Shown here: one piece after another, positions 53,621 to 63,120 of the stretch
How the letters are laid out: every line of letters starts with the position of its first letter
Numbering within the stretch: the first letter of the stretch is position 1
DNA from: JACMQX01 sp040385105
GTDB taxonomy: Bacteria; Pseudomonadota; Gammaproteobacteria; Burkholderiales; Burkholderiaceae_C
DNA: 64,000 nucleotides
NCBI GenBank assembly: GCA_040385105.1
Contig: JAZKHY010000031.1
Location: 1-64,000, forward strand
Direction of reading: 5' to 3'
Position numbers and translations under genes: made by a program
Notes under the pieces: model-generated
Database searches by the model: none
Seen by the model: only the letters and a program-made list of their open reading frames with translations
What the model was told of the DNA's origin: nothing

Positions 53621-55501
53621 ATGTGCGGCATCGTCGGCGCGGTTTCCACCCGCAACATCGTCCCCATCCTCGTGCAGGGCCTGCAGCGGCTGGAGTACCG
53701 CGGGTACGACTCCTGTGGCGTGGCCGTTCATGCGGGCGGCTTGCAGCGGGCGCGCAGCACCTCGCGCGTGGCCGAACTGCTCGAGCAGGTGAGTGCCGAC
53801 CACATTGAGGGCACCACCGGCATCGCCCACACCCGCTGGGCCACCCATGGCGCGCCGGCGGTGCATAACGCCCATCCGCATTTCAGCCATGGTCCCGGCG
53901 CAGATGCCGCGACGCGGCCCGGGCGGGTGGCGCTGGTGCACAACGGCATCATCGAGAACCATGACGAACTGCGTGCCGCGCTCAGGGCCCGGGGCTATGT
54001 GTTCAACAGCCAGACCGACACCGAAGTCATTGCGCACCTGGTGGACAGCCTCTATGACGGCGACATTTTCGAGGCGGTCAAGGCCGCGGTGGGCCAGCTG
54101 CACGGCGCCTATGCGATCGCGGTGTTCTGCAAGGACGAGCCGCACCGCGTCATCGGCGCGCGCGCTGGCTCGCCGCTCATCCTCGGCGTGGGCCAGGACG
54201 GAGAGAACTTCCTGGCCAGCGACGCCATGGCGCTTGCCGGCGTGACCAGCCAGATCGTCTACCTGGAAGAAGGCGACGTCGTTGACCTGCAGCTGGGCAA
54301 GTACTGGATCGTCGACAAGGCCCACAAGGCAGTCGGCGCGCAGCAGCGGCCGGTGAAAACCGTGCACGCGCACAGCGGCGCGGCCGAGCTCGGCCCGTAT
54401 CGCCACTACATGCAGAAGGAAATCTTCGAGCAGCCGCGCGCCATCGGCGACACGCTGGAAGGCCTGGAGGGCATCGTGCCGGAGCTCTTCGAGGCGTCTG
54501 GCAACCACCGCGCGGGCGAAGGCGCGCATACGGTGTTCAGGGAGATCGACTCGGTGCTCATCCTGGCCTGCGGCACCAGCTACTACAGCGGCTGCGCCGC
54601 GAAGTTCTGGCTCGAGGGCATCGCGAAAATCCCCACGCAGGTGGAGATCGCCAGCGAATACCGTTACCGCGAGTCCGTGCCCAACCCGAAGACGCTGGTG
54701 GTCACCATCACCCAGTCAGGTGAGACGGCCGACACGCTGGCCGCGCTGCGCCATGCGCAGGGCCTTGGCATGAAGCACACCCTGACCATCTGCAATGTGG
54801 CCACGAGCGCCATGGTGCGCGAATGCAGCCTGGCCTACATCACCCGGGCCGGCGTGGAGATTGGCGTTGCATCGACCAAGGCCTTCACGACGCAGCTGGC
54901 GGGCCTGTTCCTGCTGACGCTGGCGCTGGCCCAGGCCAAGGGCCGGCTCAGCGACCAGGAAGAGGCCGCGCACTTGAAGGCCATGCGCCACCTGCCTGCC
55001 GCGCTGCAGGCCGTGCTGGCGCTGGAGCCGCAGGTGATCAGCTGGGCCGAGGACTTCGCGAAGATGGAGAACGCGCTGTTCCTTGGGCGCGGCCTGCACT
55101 ACCCGATCGCGCTGGAAGGCGCGCTGAAGCTCAAGGAGATCACCTACATCCATGCCGAGGCCTATGCCGCCGGCGAGCTCAAGCACGGCCCGCTGGCGCT
55201 CGTGACCAGTGCGATGCCGGTGGTCACGGTGGCGCCCAATGACACGCTGCTGGAAAAGCTCAAGAGCAACATGCAGGAAGTGCGCGCGCGCGGCGGCGTG
55301 CTGTATGTGCTGGCCGATGCCGACACCCGCATCGAGAGCGAGGAGGGCATCCACGTCATCCGCATGCCCGAGCACTACGGCCCGCTCAGCCCGATGCTGC
55401 ATGTGGTGCCGCTGCAGCTGCTGGCGTATCACACAGCAGTCGCACGTGGCACCGATGTGGATAAACCGCGCAATCTTGCAAAGAGTGTGACCGTCGAATG
55501 A
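53621..55501 (+). CDS. glmS: Glutamine-fructose-6-phosphate aminotransferase
   Basis: 626 residues. N-terminal glutaminase domain starts with the catalytic Cys (MCGIVGAVS) and has HTRWATHG and HNGIIENHDEL; two SIS domains follow (CGTSYYSG; TQSGETADT; SVTVE terminus). It makes glucosamine-6-phosphate, the first step to UDP-GlcNAc. A terminator follows; no glmS-type ribozyme is expected in this lineage, and none is seen upstream. Confidence 0.97.
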   Translation: MCGIVGAVSTRNIVPILVQGLQRLEYRGYDSCGVAVHAGGLQRARSTSRVAELLEQVSADHIEGTTGIAHTRWATHGAPAVHNAHPHFSHGPGADAATRPGRVALVHNGIIENHDELRAALRARGYVFNSQTDTEVIAHLVDSLYDGDIFEAVKAAVGQLHGAYAIAVFCKDEPHRVIGARAGSPLILGVGQDGENFLASDAMALAGVTSQIVYLEEGDVVDLQLGKYWIVDKAHKAVGAQQRPVKTVHAHSGAAELGPYRHYMQKEIFEQPRAIGDTLEGLEGIVPELFEASGNHRAGEGAHTVFREIDSVLILACGTSYYSGCAAKFWLEGIAKIPTQVEIASEYRYRESVPNPKTLVVTITQSGETADTLAALRHAQGLGMKHTLTICNVATSAMVRECSLAYITRAGVEIGVASTKAFTTQLAGLFLLTLALAQAKGRLSDQEEAAHLKAMRHLPAALQAVLALEPQVISWAEDFAKMENALFLGRGLHYPIALEGALKLKEITYIHAEAYAAGELKHGPLALVTSAMPVVTVAPNDTLLEKLKSNMQEVRARGGVLYVLADADTRIESEEGIHVIRMPEHYGPLSPMLHVVPLQLLAYHTAVARGTDVDKPRNLAKSVTVE

Positions 55502-55527
55502 CGGTCAGCGCGCGCAGCGGACAAGCC

Positions 55528-55565
55528 AAAGCCCCCTGACCAGGTTGTCCCGGTCAGAGGGCTTT
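55528..55565 (+). terminator. Hairpin terminator after glmS
   Basis: AAAGCCC-CCTGACC pairs with GGTCAG-AGGGCTTT around a short loop, 27 nt after the glmS stop. The T run is short (CTTTGTGATT). It may also serve the convergent DUF4148 gene. Confidence 0.75.
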
Positions 55566-55609
55566 GTGATTCAGGAGGCGCGGTGGGCGCCTGTGAATTC
55601 AGCCGTGGC

Positions 55610-55888
55610 TCAGACTTCGCCGACGGTGGCGTAGGCGCGTGCAGCCTGGCGGCCTTCGTCGCGCACGGCAGCGGTGTCACGCACTGCGCTGGACTTGGCT
55701 TCGACGGCGAACTGGCCGACTTCGCCGGTTTGCGGCAGGGCGTCGCTCTTCACGGCGTTGATGACTTCGGCACGCACTTCAGCGCGGGTTGCGGCGCCGG
55801 GTGTGTACACGGGGCCAAAGCTGGCGGGTTCGCCTGCGAAAGCTGCACCGGCGGCGAGGATGAGGGAGGCGAGGGCGATTTTCTTCAT
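55610..55888 (-). CDS. DUF4148-like secreted protein
   Basis: 92 residues with a clear signal peptide (KKIALASLILAAGAAFAGEP). The mature part is helical and rich in Ala, Val and Glu (TRAEVRAEVINAVKSD), as in small periplasmic DUF4148 proteins abundant in Burkholderiales. Function unknown. Confidence 0.75.
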   Translation of the reverse strand: MKKIALASLILAAGAAFAGEPASFGPVYTPGAATRAEVRAEVINAVKSDALPQTGEVGQFAVEAKSSAVRDTAAVRDEGRQAARAYATVGEV

Positions 55889-56061
55889 GATGGTCTTTCA
55901 GTTGGTTAAGGTTGGTTGGTCAGTTTGCTGGCCTTGTTATCGGCGGCGAATCTGTCGTCGATGGATGTAATGTCCGGGAATGCGCCTTTTGCGAAAACCC
56001 GGATGCGACGAAGTGCAGGATCCGCGGCGTGAACTGCAGCCGGCGGCTACCGGGCTGCGGC
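55889..56061. other. Intergenic region, nothing recognised
   Basis: 173 nt between a DUF4148 gene and the stop of the lipoprotein gene, both on the minus strand. It should include the DUF4148 promoter; I see no repeat or RNA structure of note. Confidence 0.4.
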
Positions 56062-57027
56062 TCAGTAGGTGTCCTTGTTCACTGTCAGGCGGCCGATGAC
56101 GAGGCTGCGCAGGTCCGGCGTGTAGTGGTCCGAGCCGCTGGACAGGCTCCAGGTGTAGCCGGTGATCTTGCCGGTGCTGTCGGTGTACAGGCGGATCTTG
56201 CCGATGCCGGCGCCCGTGCGCTCCGTGCCGTCGGCGTCGCGGCGCGTGTCGCCATTGCCATGGGGCGACGCGGTGGAGTCGACGATTTCAACTTCGTACT
56301 GCGTCGTGCCGGCGACCACCGGGCTGGTGGCGGTGCGCAGCACGGGTGCGTTCTTCACGATCATCATGTGGCCGGTGCCGGACGAGGTGTCGTCAAGGTA
56401 CTTGATGGCGATGATCTGGTTGCGCGCAACGTCGGCGATCTGGGTGATGCGCGTGAAGTGCTTTCCGGCAACGATGGCATCGTGGTAGCGCGCGGAGGTG
56501 GGCTTGGTGGCACCCAGCCAGGTCTTGATGTTGTCGGAGGTGAAGCCGTACACATGCTGGATCAGCAGCGTGACGAAGCCGCTGCAGTCCGAGTGGTTCT
56601 CGTATTTGGTGGCGCCGTCATACCCCTCAAAGCGCACCCACATCGGGCTGTGGCTGTAGACGTTGTCTTCCGGCGCCACGTTGTGCACGAGGTGGTTGGC
56701 CCAGCCATAGACCGTCTTGGCGAATCCGGTGACGATTTCCACTGCATCGTTGGGTGTGCCGGGACGCTGGTAAACCCGCGTCGGGTTGGTCACGCGAACG
56801 AGCGCATGCATTTCGCCGTCCACCGGCAGGCCAAACGGTGCGTCCAGCGACAGCGGGACTTCTTCGGTGTCGCGCATCACGTCGCGCCCGCCGGTGGCGG
56901 CGGGTTGCTCCGTGGCGGCCGCAGCGGGAGCATCGCCGCCGCCGCAGGCGGACAGCAGCAGGGTGAACGCGATCAGCGTGACGGCGCCAAGAATTGACAT
57001 GGCGTTGAAGTAGGAGAGTTTTCTCAT
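56062..57027 (-). CDS. Lipoprotein with NlpC/P60-like Cys peptidase fold
   Basis: 321 residues. Signal peptide with lipobox LLSAC (about residue 28) followed by a Gly/Ala/Pro linker. SDCSGFVTLLIQH contains the probable catalytic Cys, and GTGHMMIVKNAP supplies a His, as in NlpC/P60-type amidases; a third residue is not assigned. Divergent from the HzsA-like lipoprotein gene. Probably envelope-located; peptidoglycan cleavage is inferred. Confidence 0.7.
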   Translation of the reverse strand: MRKLSYFNAMSILGAVTLIAFTLLLSACGGGDAPAAAATEQPAATGGRDVMRDTEEVPLSLDAPFGLPVDGEMHALVRVTNPTRVYQRPGTPNDAVEIVTGFAKTVYGWANHLVHNVAPEDNVYSHSPMWVRFEGYDGATKYENHSDCSGFVTLLIQHVYGFTSDNIKTWLGATKPTSARYHDAIVAGKHFTRITQIADVARNQIIAIKYLDDTSSGTGHMMIVKNAPVLRTATSPVVAGTTQYEVEIVDSTASPHGNGDTRRDADGTERTGAGIGKIRLYTDSTGKITGYTWSLSSGSDHYTPDLRSLVIGRLTVNKDTY

Positions 57028-57188
57028 GATCATTTTTGACGGTTGTGCATGGAGGATTGAAGGAAGGCCGGAGATGCCGGCATGGCAGCGCAGTGTCTCC
57101 AGCGCGCGTCCCCTCGCCGTCCTGCGCTGCGGGGGACGCGCAAGCGACGTGCGGCGGCGAGACTCGCGTCCTTTTGGAGATTCCTGAT

Positions 57189-59543
57189 ATGCGCCCCGAT
57201 GAATCGGCCCTGAAGTTGCTCGGCTGCGCCGTGCTGGTTGCGGCAAGCCTTGCCGCCTGTGGCGGTGGTGGCTCCGGCGATGGCGCCGCCCCCGCCGTTC
57301 CCGGTGCGGGGGCACCTGCCGCACCGGGTGAGCCAGTGCTGCCCGGGGACCCCGGCAGCCCGCCGGGCGCAGAGCCCGGCCCGCCGGCCGGCCCCGATGC
57401 GCCGCCGCCCGGGCCCGTCCTGCCCGCCCATGCGACCTCCATCCTGTTCGTGACGCAGGCGCCCGTGGGCGGCGACACGTTCATGAAGATCACGTCCACC
57501 TTCGGCCACCACCTGCCCACGGTGGATGCGGTGCCGCGCGGGGGCGACCTGTGGGTGGCCTACCGCGACACGGCCGGCGCGCCCGAGTTGCGCAACCTCA
57601 CGGCCGAGGCCGGCTTCGGCATGAGCGGCGGCGTGCCGCTGGAAAACCAGGCGGGTGCCAACGCCATCGCCGTGCGCGAACCCTCGGTCCACCCTTCGGG
57701 CGCGAAGGCGCTGGTCAGCATCGTGGTGGGCACGGGCGCCACCTCGCGCTGGCAGGTCTATGAAGTCACGGGCCTGCGCCGCGGCGAGGCGGTGCAGTTC
57801 ACCCGCCTGAACCAGCCGGCGGGCTACAACAACATCAGCCCGGTGTATGCCAGCAACGGGCACATCATTTTCTCCAGCGACATCCCGCGCCCCGGCCCCC
57901 AGGCGCAGTTCGCGCACCTGGCGCCGCAGCTCGACGAATACGAGGAGCAGCCCACCGTCAGCGGCATCTGGAAGCTCGACCCGGCAACCGGCGCGGTGAC
58001 GCTGCTGCACCATGCGCCCAGCGGCGCCTTCAGGCCGGTGGTCGATTCATTCGGCCGCGTGGTGTTCACCAACTGGGACCACCTGCAGCGCGACCAGCAG
58101 GTCGGCGACCCGTTCTACGGCCTGTTCAACTTCCGCGACGAGAGCGCGGGCGCCGTGATGGAGCCGATCGACGGCGGTGCCGGCACGACGCTGGTCCGCG
58201 AGGTGTTCCCCGAGCCGCGCTTCAACCCCGCCGCGGGCTTTGGCATCCACCGCTTCAACATGTTCCTGCCCTGGATGATCAACCAGGACGGCACCGGCGC
58301 CGAGACGCTGAACCATGTGGGCCGGCACGAGCTGGGCATCTTCGCCGAGCCCACCATCCTCAACGCGGGCCTGAGCGCCACCGAAGGCGCCTCGGGCGTG
58401 AACGCCGGGCTGGTCGGGCAGGGCCTGAAATTCGACTCCGCGCATTTCATCAAGGAGAACCCGCTGGTGCCGGGCGACTACTTCGCCGTGTCTGCGCCCG
58501 AGTTCGGCACGCATGGCGGTGGCATGGTCTACCGCATCAAGGGCGGGCCCGACGTGGCGCCGCAGGCCATGGCCATCTCGCTGGTGACGGACGCATCAAG
58601 CGCCGGCAACGGCGGGCCGGCCCTGTACCGCTCGCCTCTGCCGCTGCGCGATGGCGGCGTGATGGCCAGCGCCAGCTTTGTCACGGTGGCGCCCGGTGCG
58701 GGAACGCCGGCGTATGAGTACCGCCTGCACAGGCTCACCGCCTCGGGCGCAGTCCTGAAGGCCGATGGGGGAACGTACTTCACCACGGGGCTGCGCAAGC
58801 GCCTGGCCGCCGGCGGGCCGCTGGTCACGCTGTGGGAGTGGGATGCGGTCGAGCTGCCGCCCGCGCCCGTGGCTGCGGCGCCCGCACCCGGCGCGCACAG
58901 CCTGGAGCAACCCGAGCTTGATGCGTTCACCGAAGCGGGTGTGCAGGTCGATGCGATCAAGACCTTCCTGCGCAACAACCAGCTCGCGCTGATCGTGAGC
59001 CGCGACGTGACCTCGCGCGACGGCTTTGACCGCCAGCAGCCGTTCAACCTGCGCGTCAAGGGCACGGCCAAGCAGAGCGTCAGGCCCGGCTCGACCGCGA
59101 CGCTGTTCGACATCGACCACCTGCAGCTGTTCCAGGCCGACCAGCTGCGTGGCATCAAGAACGATGCCGCGCGCGGCCGCCGCGTCATGGCGCAGCCCAT
59201 GAGCGGTGCAAAAGTGGGCGCGGTGCAGGCCAACCCTGCGGCGCCCGGCGGCCCCGCCGGCTCGGTGAAGATCGCGCCCGACGGCTCGATGGCGGCCTTC
59301 GTGCCGGCCAACCGCGCGATGACCTGGCAGCTTGTGAACGCAGGCCAGGGCGACGGCGTTGCAGGCACGGACGGTGTTGTGCGCGAGCGGTTCTGGCTGT
59401 CGTTCCAGCCCGGCGAAGTGCGTGTGTGCGTGAACTGCCACGGCACCAGCGACAAGGACCAGACCGGGAAGTTCGTGCCCTTGAACCGCCCGCAGGCCCT
59501 GCGTGACCTGCTGCTGCATTACAAGAGCAGCTTCGCACCTTGA
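57189..59543 (+). CDS. HzsA-like lipoprotein with C-terminal c-type heme motif
   Basis: 784 residues from MRPDESALKL. Lipobox SLAAC, then a Gly/Pro-rich linker (about 25-80). The body resembles the middle domain of the hydrazine synthase alpha subunit family (beta-propeller-like: EPSVHPSGAKALVSIVVG, SPVYASNGHIIFSS). Near the end VCVNCHG gives a CxxCH heme site. Many non-anammox bacteria have such HzsA-like proteins of unknown function, so hydrazine synthesis is not implied. Probably exported and electron-transfer related. Confidence 0.75.
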   Translation: MRPDESALKLLGCAVLVAASLAACGGGGSGDGAAPAVPGAGAPAAPGEPVLPGDPGSPPGAEPGPPAGPDAPPPGPVLPAHATSILFVTQAPVGGDTFMKITSTFGHHLPTVDAVPRGGDLWVAYRDTAGAPELRNLTAEAGFGMSGGVPLENQAGANAIAVREPSVHPSGAKALVSIVVGTGATSRWQVYEVTGLRRGEAVQFTRLNQPAGYNNISPVYASNGHIIFSSDIPRPGPQAQFAHLAPQLDEYEEQPTVSGIWKLDPATGAVTLLHHAPSGAFRPVVDSFGRVVFTNWDHLQRDQQVGDPFYGLFNFRDESAGAVMEPIDGGAGTTLVREVFPEPRFNPAAGFGIHRFNMFLPWMINQDGTGAETLNHVGRHELGIFAEPTILNAGLSATEGASGVNAGLVGQGLKFDSAHFIKENPLVPGDYFAVSAPEFGTHGGGMVYRIKGGPDVAPQAMAISLVTDASSAGNGGPALYRSPLPLRDGGVMASASFVTVAPGAGTPAYEYRLHRLTASGAVLKADGGTYFTTGLRKRLAAGGPLVTLWEWDAVELPPAPVAAAPAPGAHSLEQPELDAFTEAGVQVDAIKTFLRNNQLALIVSRDVTSRDGFDRQQPFNLRVKGTAKQSVRPGSTATLFDIDHLQLFQADQLRGIKNDAARGRRVMAQPMSGAKVGAVQANPAAPGGPAGSVKIAPDGSMAAFVPANRAMTWQLVNAGQGDGVAGTDGVVRERFWLSFQPGEVRVCVNCHGTSDKDQTGKFVPLNRPQALRDLLLHYKSSFAP

Positions 59544-59679
59544 CCCTGACCGCGCACGATCCGGTAACAGGAAGTACGTCCGTGTAACCGACTAACCGCG
59601 GTGCGGGTGAGTCCCAAAATCATTCGCTATTCACGGACAGCACAGGTTCCTAGACTCCGCGCAAAGGAGTGAGGAACAC

Positions 59680-61746
59680 ATGCAATTTGAATTTTCGGGC
59701 AGGCCTTTGCTGGCCCTGGGCTTCCTGTTTCTGGCCGCATGCGGCGGCGGTGGTGATGACGCGCCCGCGGGCGCGCCGCCGCCTGTGCCTGTGGCACCTG
59801 TTCCCGGCGCGCCTGCGCCGGACCTGCCGCCACCCGCGGCGCCCGCACCCGACCCCGCCCCGCCGGCGCCTGCACCGGCACCTGGAACACCGGCGCCTCC
59901 GCCACCACCGCCGGGGCCTCCCGCACCCCCGCCGCCGCCCCCGGCACCCCCGCCGCCACCAGCACCGCCACCACCTGCGGGAAGCCTGCTGTCATCGGTC
60001 GTGCCTGCGGTCCAGTACAGCCGGCCCCACACCGGTTGCCCGGTCAGGAACGTGACCTCCAACTATTCGCTTCCCACCGTCAACGAGGCCGTGGCCGGCG
60101 CGGAGGTCACCTCGGCCTGCATGACGTTCGGCGGCATTCCCGCAGGGCAGACTGTGCAGCTCAACACGCTGCGCGGCAGCTATTCCGTCAATGAAGGCGC
60201 GTATGTGCCGGCCGCCACGCGGACCCAGGTCAACAATGGCGACAGGCTGCGCCTGAAGATGAATGCGTCCACCACGCCCAATGAAGAGCGCCTGGAAAAC
60301 ATCGAGCTGCAGTTCGGCAGCAACCCGGTATCGATCCGGCAGTGGACGGTGCGCACCCAGACCGGCACCCGCGCACCCGTGACCTGGCAGGTTGGCGCGT
60401 CCCGTACCTACAAGGAGATTGCCGACGTGGCGGGCCAGCTGTCGCCGGGCGACGTGGTGGAGCTGGATGCCGGTGTGTACCAGCCGGCACGCCTTCGGCG
60501 CGCGGGCGCGGAGGCCGCGCCCATCGTGATCCGCGGCGTGGGCGCAAGCCGCCCCGTCATCCGAGGCACCTCAACCGATGCCTACCAGGCAACGCTGCAT
60601 TTCGACAACGTCCACCACTACCTGCTGGAGAACGTGGAAGTCGACGGCGGCGGCGGCACCCGTGCCACCAGCAACAACCAGGTGTGCGTGCGCCTCATGG
60701 GCAATGTGCTGGTGCTGCGCAATGTGTATGTGCATGGCTGCCCGCGCCACGGCATCCTCGGCACGGACGAGTATTCGGGCACGGTGATCCTTGACCGGGT
60801 GGAGGTCGCCAATGCGGGCGGCCCCAACAACGGCGTGGAGAACACCAAGCACCCGATCTACATTGCCACCGACCGCGACCGCTACCCCGGCAGCCTGCTG
60901 CGGGTGCAGCACAGCTACATCCACGACTATGAAGGCGGCGGCGTCAAGTCGCGCTCGGAGCGCAATGAAATCTATTTCAACTGGGTCGAGACCCGGCCGC
61001 AGCGCGCGCGGCTGCCGGGCGAGACCCAGGATGCCACGCTCTACACGCTGGAGATGTACGGCTACGAGGAGTTCGAGAGCACGCCGCGCATCGACAGCGA
61101 TGTGGTGGGCAATGTGCTGGTCCACCGCAACAACTACGGACTGCGGCTGGGCGGCGACGGCACGGGCGCCTCGCGCGGGCGGGTGCGGCTGGCCAACAAC
61201 ACCATCCTGTTCTCCAGCGCGTTCGATGCCTCCACACCGCTGGTGCGGCTGTTCCACTCGCTGGACTCGCTCTGGTTCCTGAACAATGTGTTCGCGCGGG
61301 TCGGCGCCGGGCAGAGTGCATTCCGCATGTTCCGCGACGACATCGCCGCCGAGAACGACCCGGACTATTACTGGGTGCAGGGCGTGCCCCTGGTAAGCGG
61401 GCAGAGCAACTGGTTTGCCACCGGCACCGAGCTGCGCCTGTATTCGGGCAGCCCGTCGACCACGCCGCCCTCGCCGGCAGCATCGTTCAGCGGCTCGCGC
61501 CAGGGCACGGCCAACCCGGGCCTCACGGCGCTTGGCAGCTTTGACGCCGTGGATGTCACGGTGGTCAATGCGAGCGAACTGCATGGCAACGGCGCTTCCG
61601 CCTCGGCGGCATTGCCTGCCGCCTACGAGCTGCCGTCCAGCCTGCAGGTGATCAATTTCCGCGCACCGGCGACGAGGCCCGCAACCGGCGCTGCCCTCAT
61701 GGCCATTCCGCGGCCGGCCGGCGCGCTGAACATCGGCGCCTTCTGA
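59680..61746 (+). CDS. Proline-rich lipoprotein with right-handed beta-helix
   Basis: 688 residues. Lipobox LAAC near residue 21 followed by an extreme Pro/Ala linker (about 28-100) with long runs of Pro. The C-terminal part is a parallel beta-helix (VVELDAGVYQPARL; VIRGVGASRPVIRG; YLLENVEVDGGG; GNVLVHRNNYGLRLGGDG). Such folds bind or cleave polysaccharides; no catalytic motif is recognised. The Pro-rich spacer would push the helix domain away from the outer membrane. Confidence 0.8.
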   Translation: MQFEFSGRPLLALGFLFLAACGGGGDDAPAGAPPPVPVAPVPGAPAPDLPPPAAPAPDPAPPAPAPAPGTPAPPPPPPGPPAPPPPPPAPPPPPAPPPPAGSLLSSVVPAVQYSRPHTGCPVRNVTSNYSLPTVNEAVAGAEVTSACMTFGGIPAGQTVQLNTLRGSYSVNEGAYVPAATRTQVNNGDRLRLKMNASTTPNEERLENIELQFGSNPVSIRQWTVRTQTGTRAPVTWQVGASRTYKEIADVAGQLSPGDVVELDAGVYQPARLRRAGAEAAPIVIRGVGASRPVIRGTSTDAYQATLHFDNVHHYLLENVEVDGGGGTRATSNNQVCVRLMGNVLVLRNVYVHGCPRHGILGTDEYSGTVILDRVEVANAGGPNNGVENTKHPIYIATDRDRYPGSLLRVQHSYIHDYEGGGVKSRSERNEIYFNWVETRPQRARLPGETQDATLYTLEMYGYEEFESTPRIDSDVVGNVLVHRNNYGLRLGGDGTGASRGRVRLANNTILFSSAFDASTPLVRLFHSLDSLWFLNNVFARVGAGQSAFRMFRDDIAAENDPDYYWVQGVPLVSGQSNWFATGTELRLYSGSPSTTPPSPAASFSGSRQGTANPGLTALGSFDAVDVTVVNASELHGNGASASAALPAAYELPSSLQVINFRAPATRPATGAALMAIPRPAGALNIGAF

Positions 61747-61853
61747 CAGCGTGCCGCAACGCCGGGGGACGCCACAGGGACGCACGCCTGAAACCATGCA
61801 TGCGCCGGCCCTGTGCCGTCCAGCCCGGTCCATCAACCCTATTGAAAGAAACC

Positions 61854-62201
61854 ATGAAGAAAACCCTCAGGCTTGCCGCCTGCGCCGTCCTCGCCGCCAG
61901 TGCCCTGTCAGCACATTCACGCATGGCCCTCAACGGCCAGGAGCTCAATGGCGCAAGGCTGAATGCATTGACGTACAACGCGATGACTTTCAATGCCCTG
62001 ACCTACAACGCCATGACTTTCAATGCCCTGACCTACAACGCCATGACCTTCAATGCGCTGACGTACAACGGCATTGCCATCAATGGCTTGAGGCTGAACG
62101 GATTCCGCATCAACGGGTGGCGCATGAAGAGCAGCGGCGCGATGGCATCGACGCTGCCGGCGGTTGTCGCCATCGAGTTGGGTGATGCCGCGCGGAACTG
62201 A
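61854..62201 (+). CDS. Secreted protein of five-residue Asn-repeat type
   Basis: 115 residues. Signal peptide (TLRLAACAVLAASALSAHS), then a run of five-residue repeats with Asn every fifth position: LNGQE, LNGAR, LNALT, YNAMT, FNALT and so on to INGWR. The geometry resembles pentapeptide-repeat beta-helices, with Asn replacing the usual Asp/Asn ladder. The repeats are encoded by 30-bp tandem DNA units. The next gene, ADYC-domain, overlaps by 17 nt, so they are co-expressed. Function unknown. Confidence 0.75.
   Translation: MKKTLRLAACAVLAASALSAHSRMALNGQELNGARLNALTYNAMTFNALTYNAMTFNALTYNAMTFNALTYNGIAINGLRLNGFRINGWRMKSSGAMASTLPAVVAIELGDAARN
61961..62070 (+). repeat. Tandem 30-bp repeats within the Asn-repeat gene
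   Basis: Three full units at 61981-62010, 62011-62040 and 62041-62070, plus a partial unit at 61961-61980. The first two full units differ at one position; the third has a few third-codon changes. Near identity suggests recent expansion and possible length variation. Confidence 0.85.
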
Positions 62202-63024
62202 CCGGCACATTACCGCACCAGCGCGCTGGCGCAAGTCACTGGCTTGGGGCCTGGCGCTGGCAGTCTCTGCAGGCGCTGCCCAGGCCGGGCCGCAAGGCAA
62301 CGAGGTGCTGCTCGTTCTCGACAAGGCCAGTCTCGTCGCGGTGCGGCCTGATGGCCGCCGCGTCGGGGGCGAGCGGCTCGCAGGCTCGGTCCTGTCACTG
62401 CGCATTCAGGGCGTTGCAGCATCGCGGGTGCGCATAGACCGGGTGCGTGCAGACCCCGATGACGCCTCGGGCGACATCCTGCTGTATGAGTTGTCCGACG
62501 CACGGGCCGGCGGCGGCCCGGTCTGCGCACCTGATGCCCAGGGCATCGCAGCGGCCGTTGCCGTGGCGGGAACCTGGTCAACGCAAGGCAGCCGCGTCTC
62601 GGCTGACGGCATCACGATGGCATGCACAAGCGACGCCATGGGCAAGTGCCTGCGCTGGGGTTACAGGCACTGGCTGAAAACGCCCGCCGGCGCACCGATG
62701 CTCGACCACTACACCGCCTGCACCCGGGCCGTGACGGCGGACTATTGCGGAACCGGCCGCGGCCATACACGTGACGGCACGCTGATCGACATCTATGACA
62801 AGGCTGGCGTGCAGGCACCTGCGCCGGACGGCAAGCTGGCGTTCGAGGCCGGCTTCTCGGCCGCGGGCGCCGTGTGCATTGCAAAGCCGCGCCTGGACCG
62901 GGACACGCTTGAAGAAACCGTTGCCGCCTGTCCCGCAAAACTCGCGGCCACCAGCGGGCCGCAGCGCTGCACGGAGGGTGCGGCCGCAGCGGCGGGCGCC
63001 CTGGTGTTTATCCGTTCACGATGA
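62185..63024 (+). CDS. ADYC-domain protein with signal peptide
   Basis: 279 residues. Signal peptide about 15-35 (LAWGLALAVSAGAAQA). The name-giving ADYCGTGRGHTRDGTLIDIYD motif occurs around residue 185-205, and conserved Cys pairs (CTSDAMGKCLRWGYRHW) indicate disulfides in the exported protein. The ADYC domain is of unknown function. ATG at 62185 overlaps the preceding repeat-protein gene, pointing to a functional pair at the cell surface or in the periplasm. Confidence 0.8.
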   Translation: MPRGTDRHITAPARWRKSLAWGLALAVSAGAAQAGPQGNEVLLVLDKASLVAVRPDGRRVGGERLAGSVLSLRIQGVAASRVRIDRVRADPDDASGDILLYELSDARAGGGPVCAPDAQGIAAAVAVAGTWSTQGSRVSADGITMACTSDAMGKCLRWGYRHWLKTPAGAPMLDHYTACTRAVTADYCGTGRGHTRDGTLIDIYDKAGVQAPAPDGKLAFEAGFSAAGAVCIAKPRLDRDTLEETVAACPAKLAATSGPQRCTEGAAAAAGALVFIRSR

Positions 63025-63120
63025 ATCTTAATATCAAAATTATTGATGCTCAGTGAAAAAACATATCGCTATTCATCAGCGAGATTGATTTTTACACTCG
63101 CCGCAAAGGAAAGCAGCATC

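Noticed and set aside
57189..59543. Hydrazine synthase activity (anammox metabolism)
   Set aside because: Only one HzsA-like fold is seen, without HzsB/HzsC or related oxidoreductases, and the organism is a Burkholderiales.
61961..62070. CRISPR-like regular repeat
   Set aside because: Units are contiguous with no spacers and lie in frame inside a signal-peptide protein; it is a coding tandem repeat.
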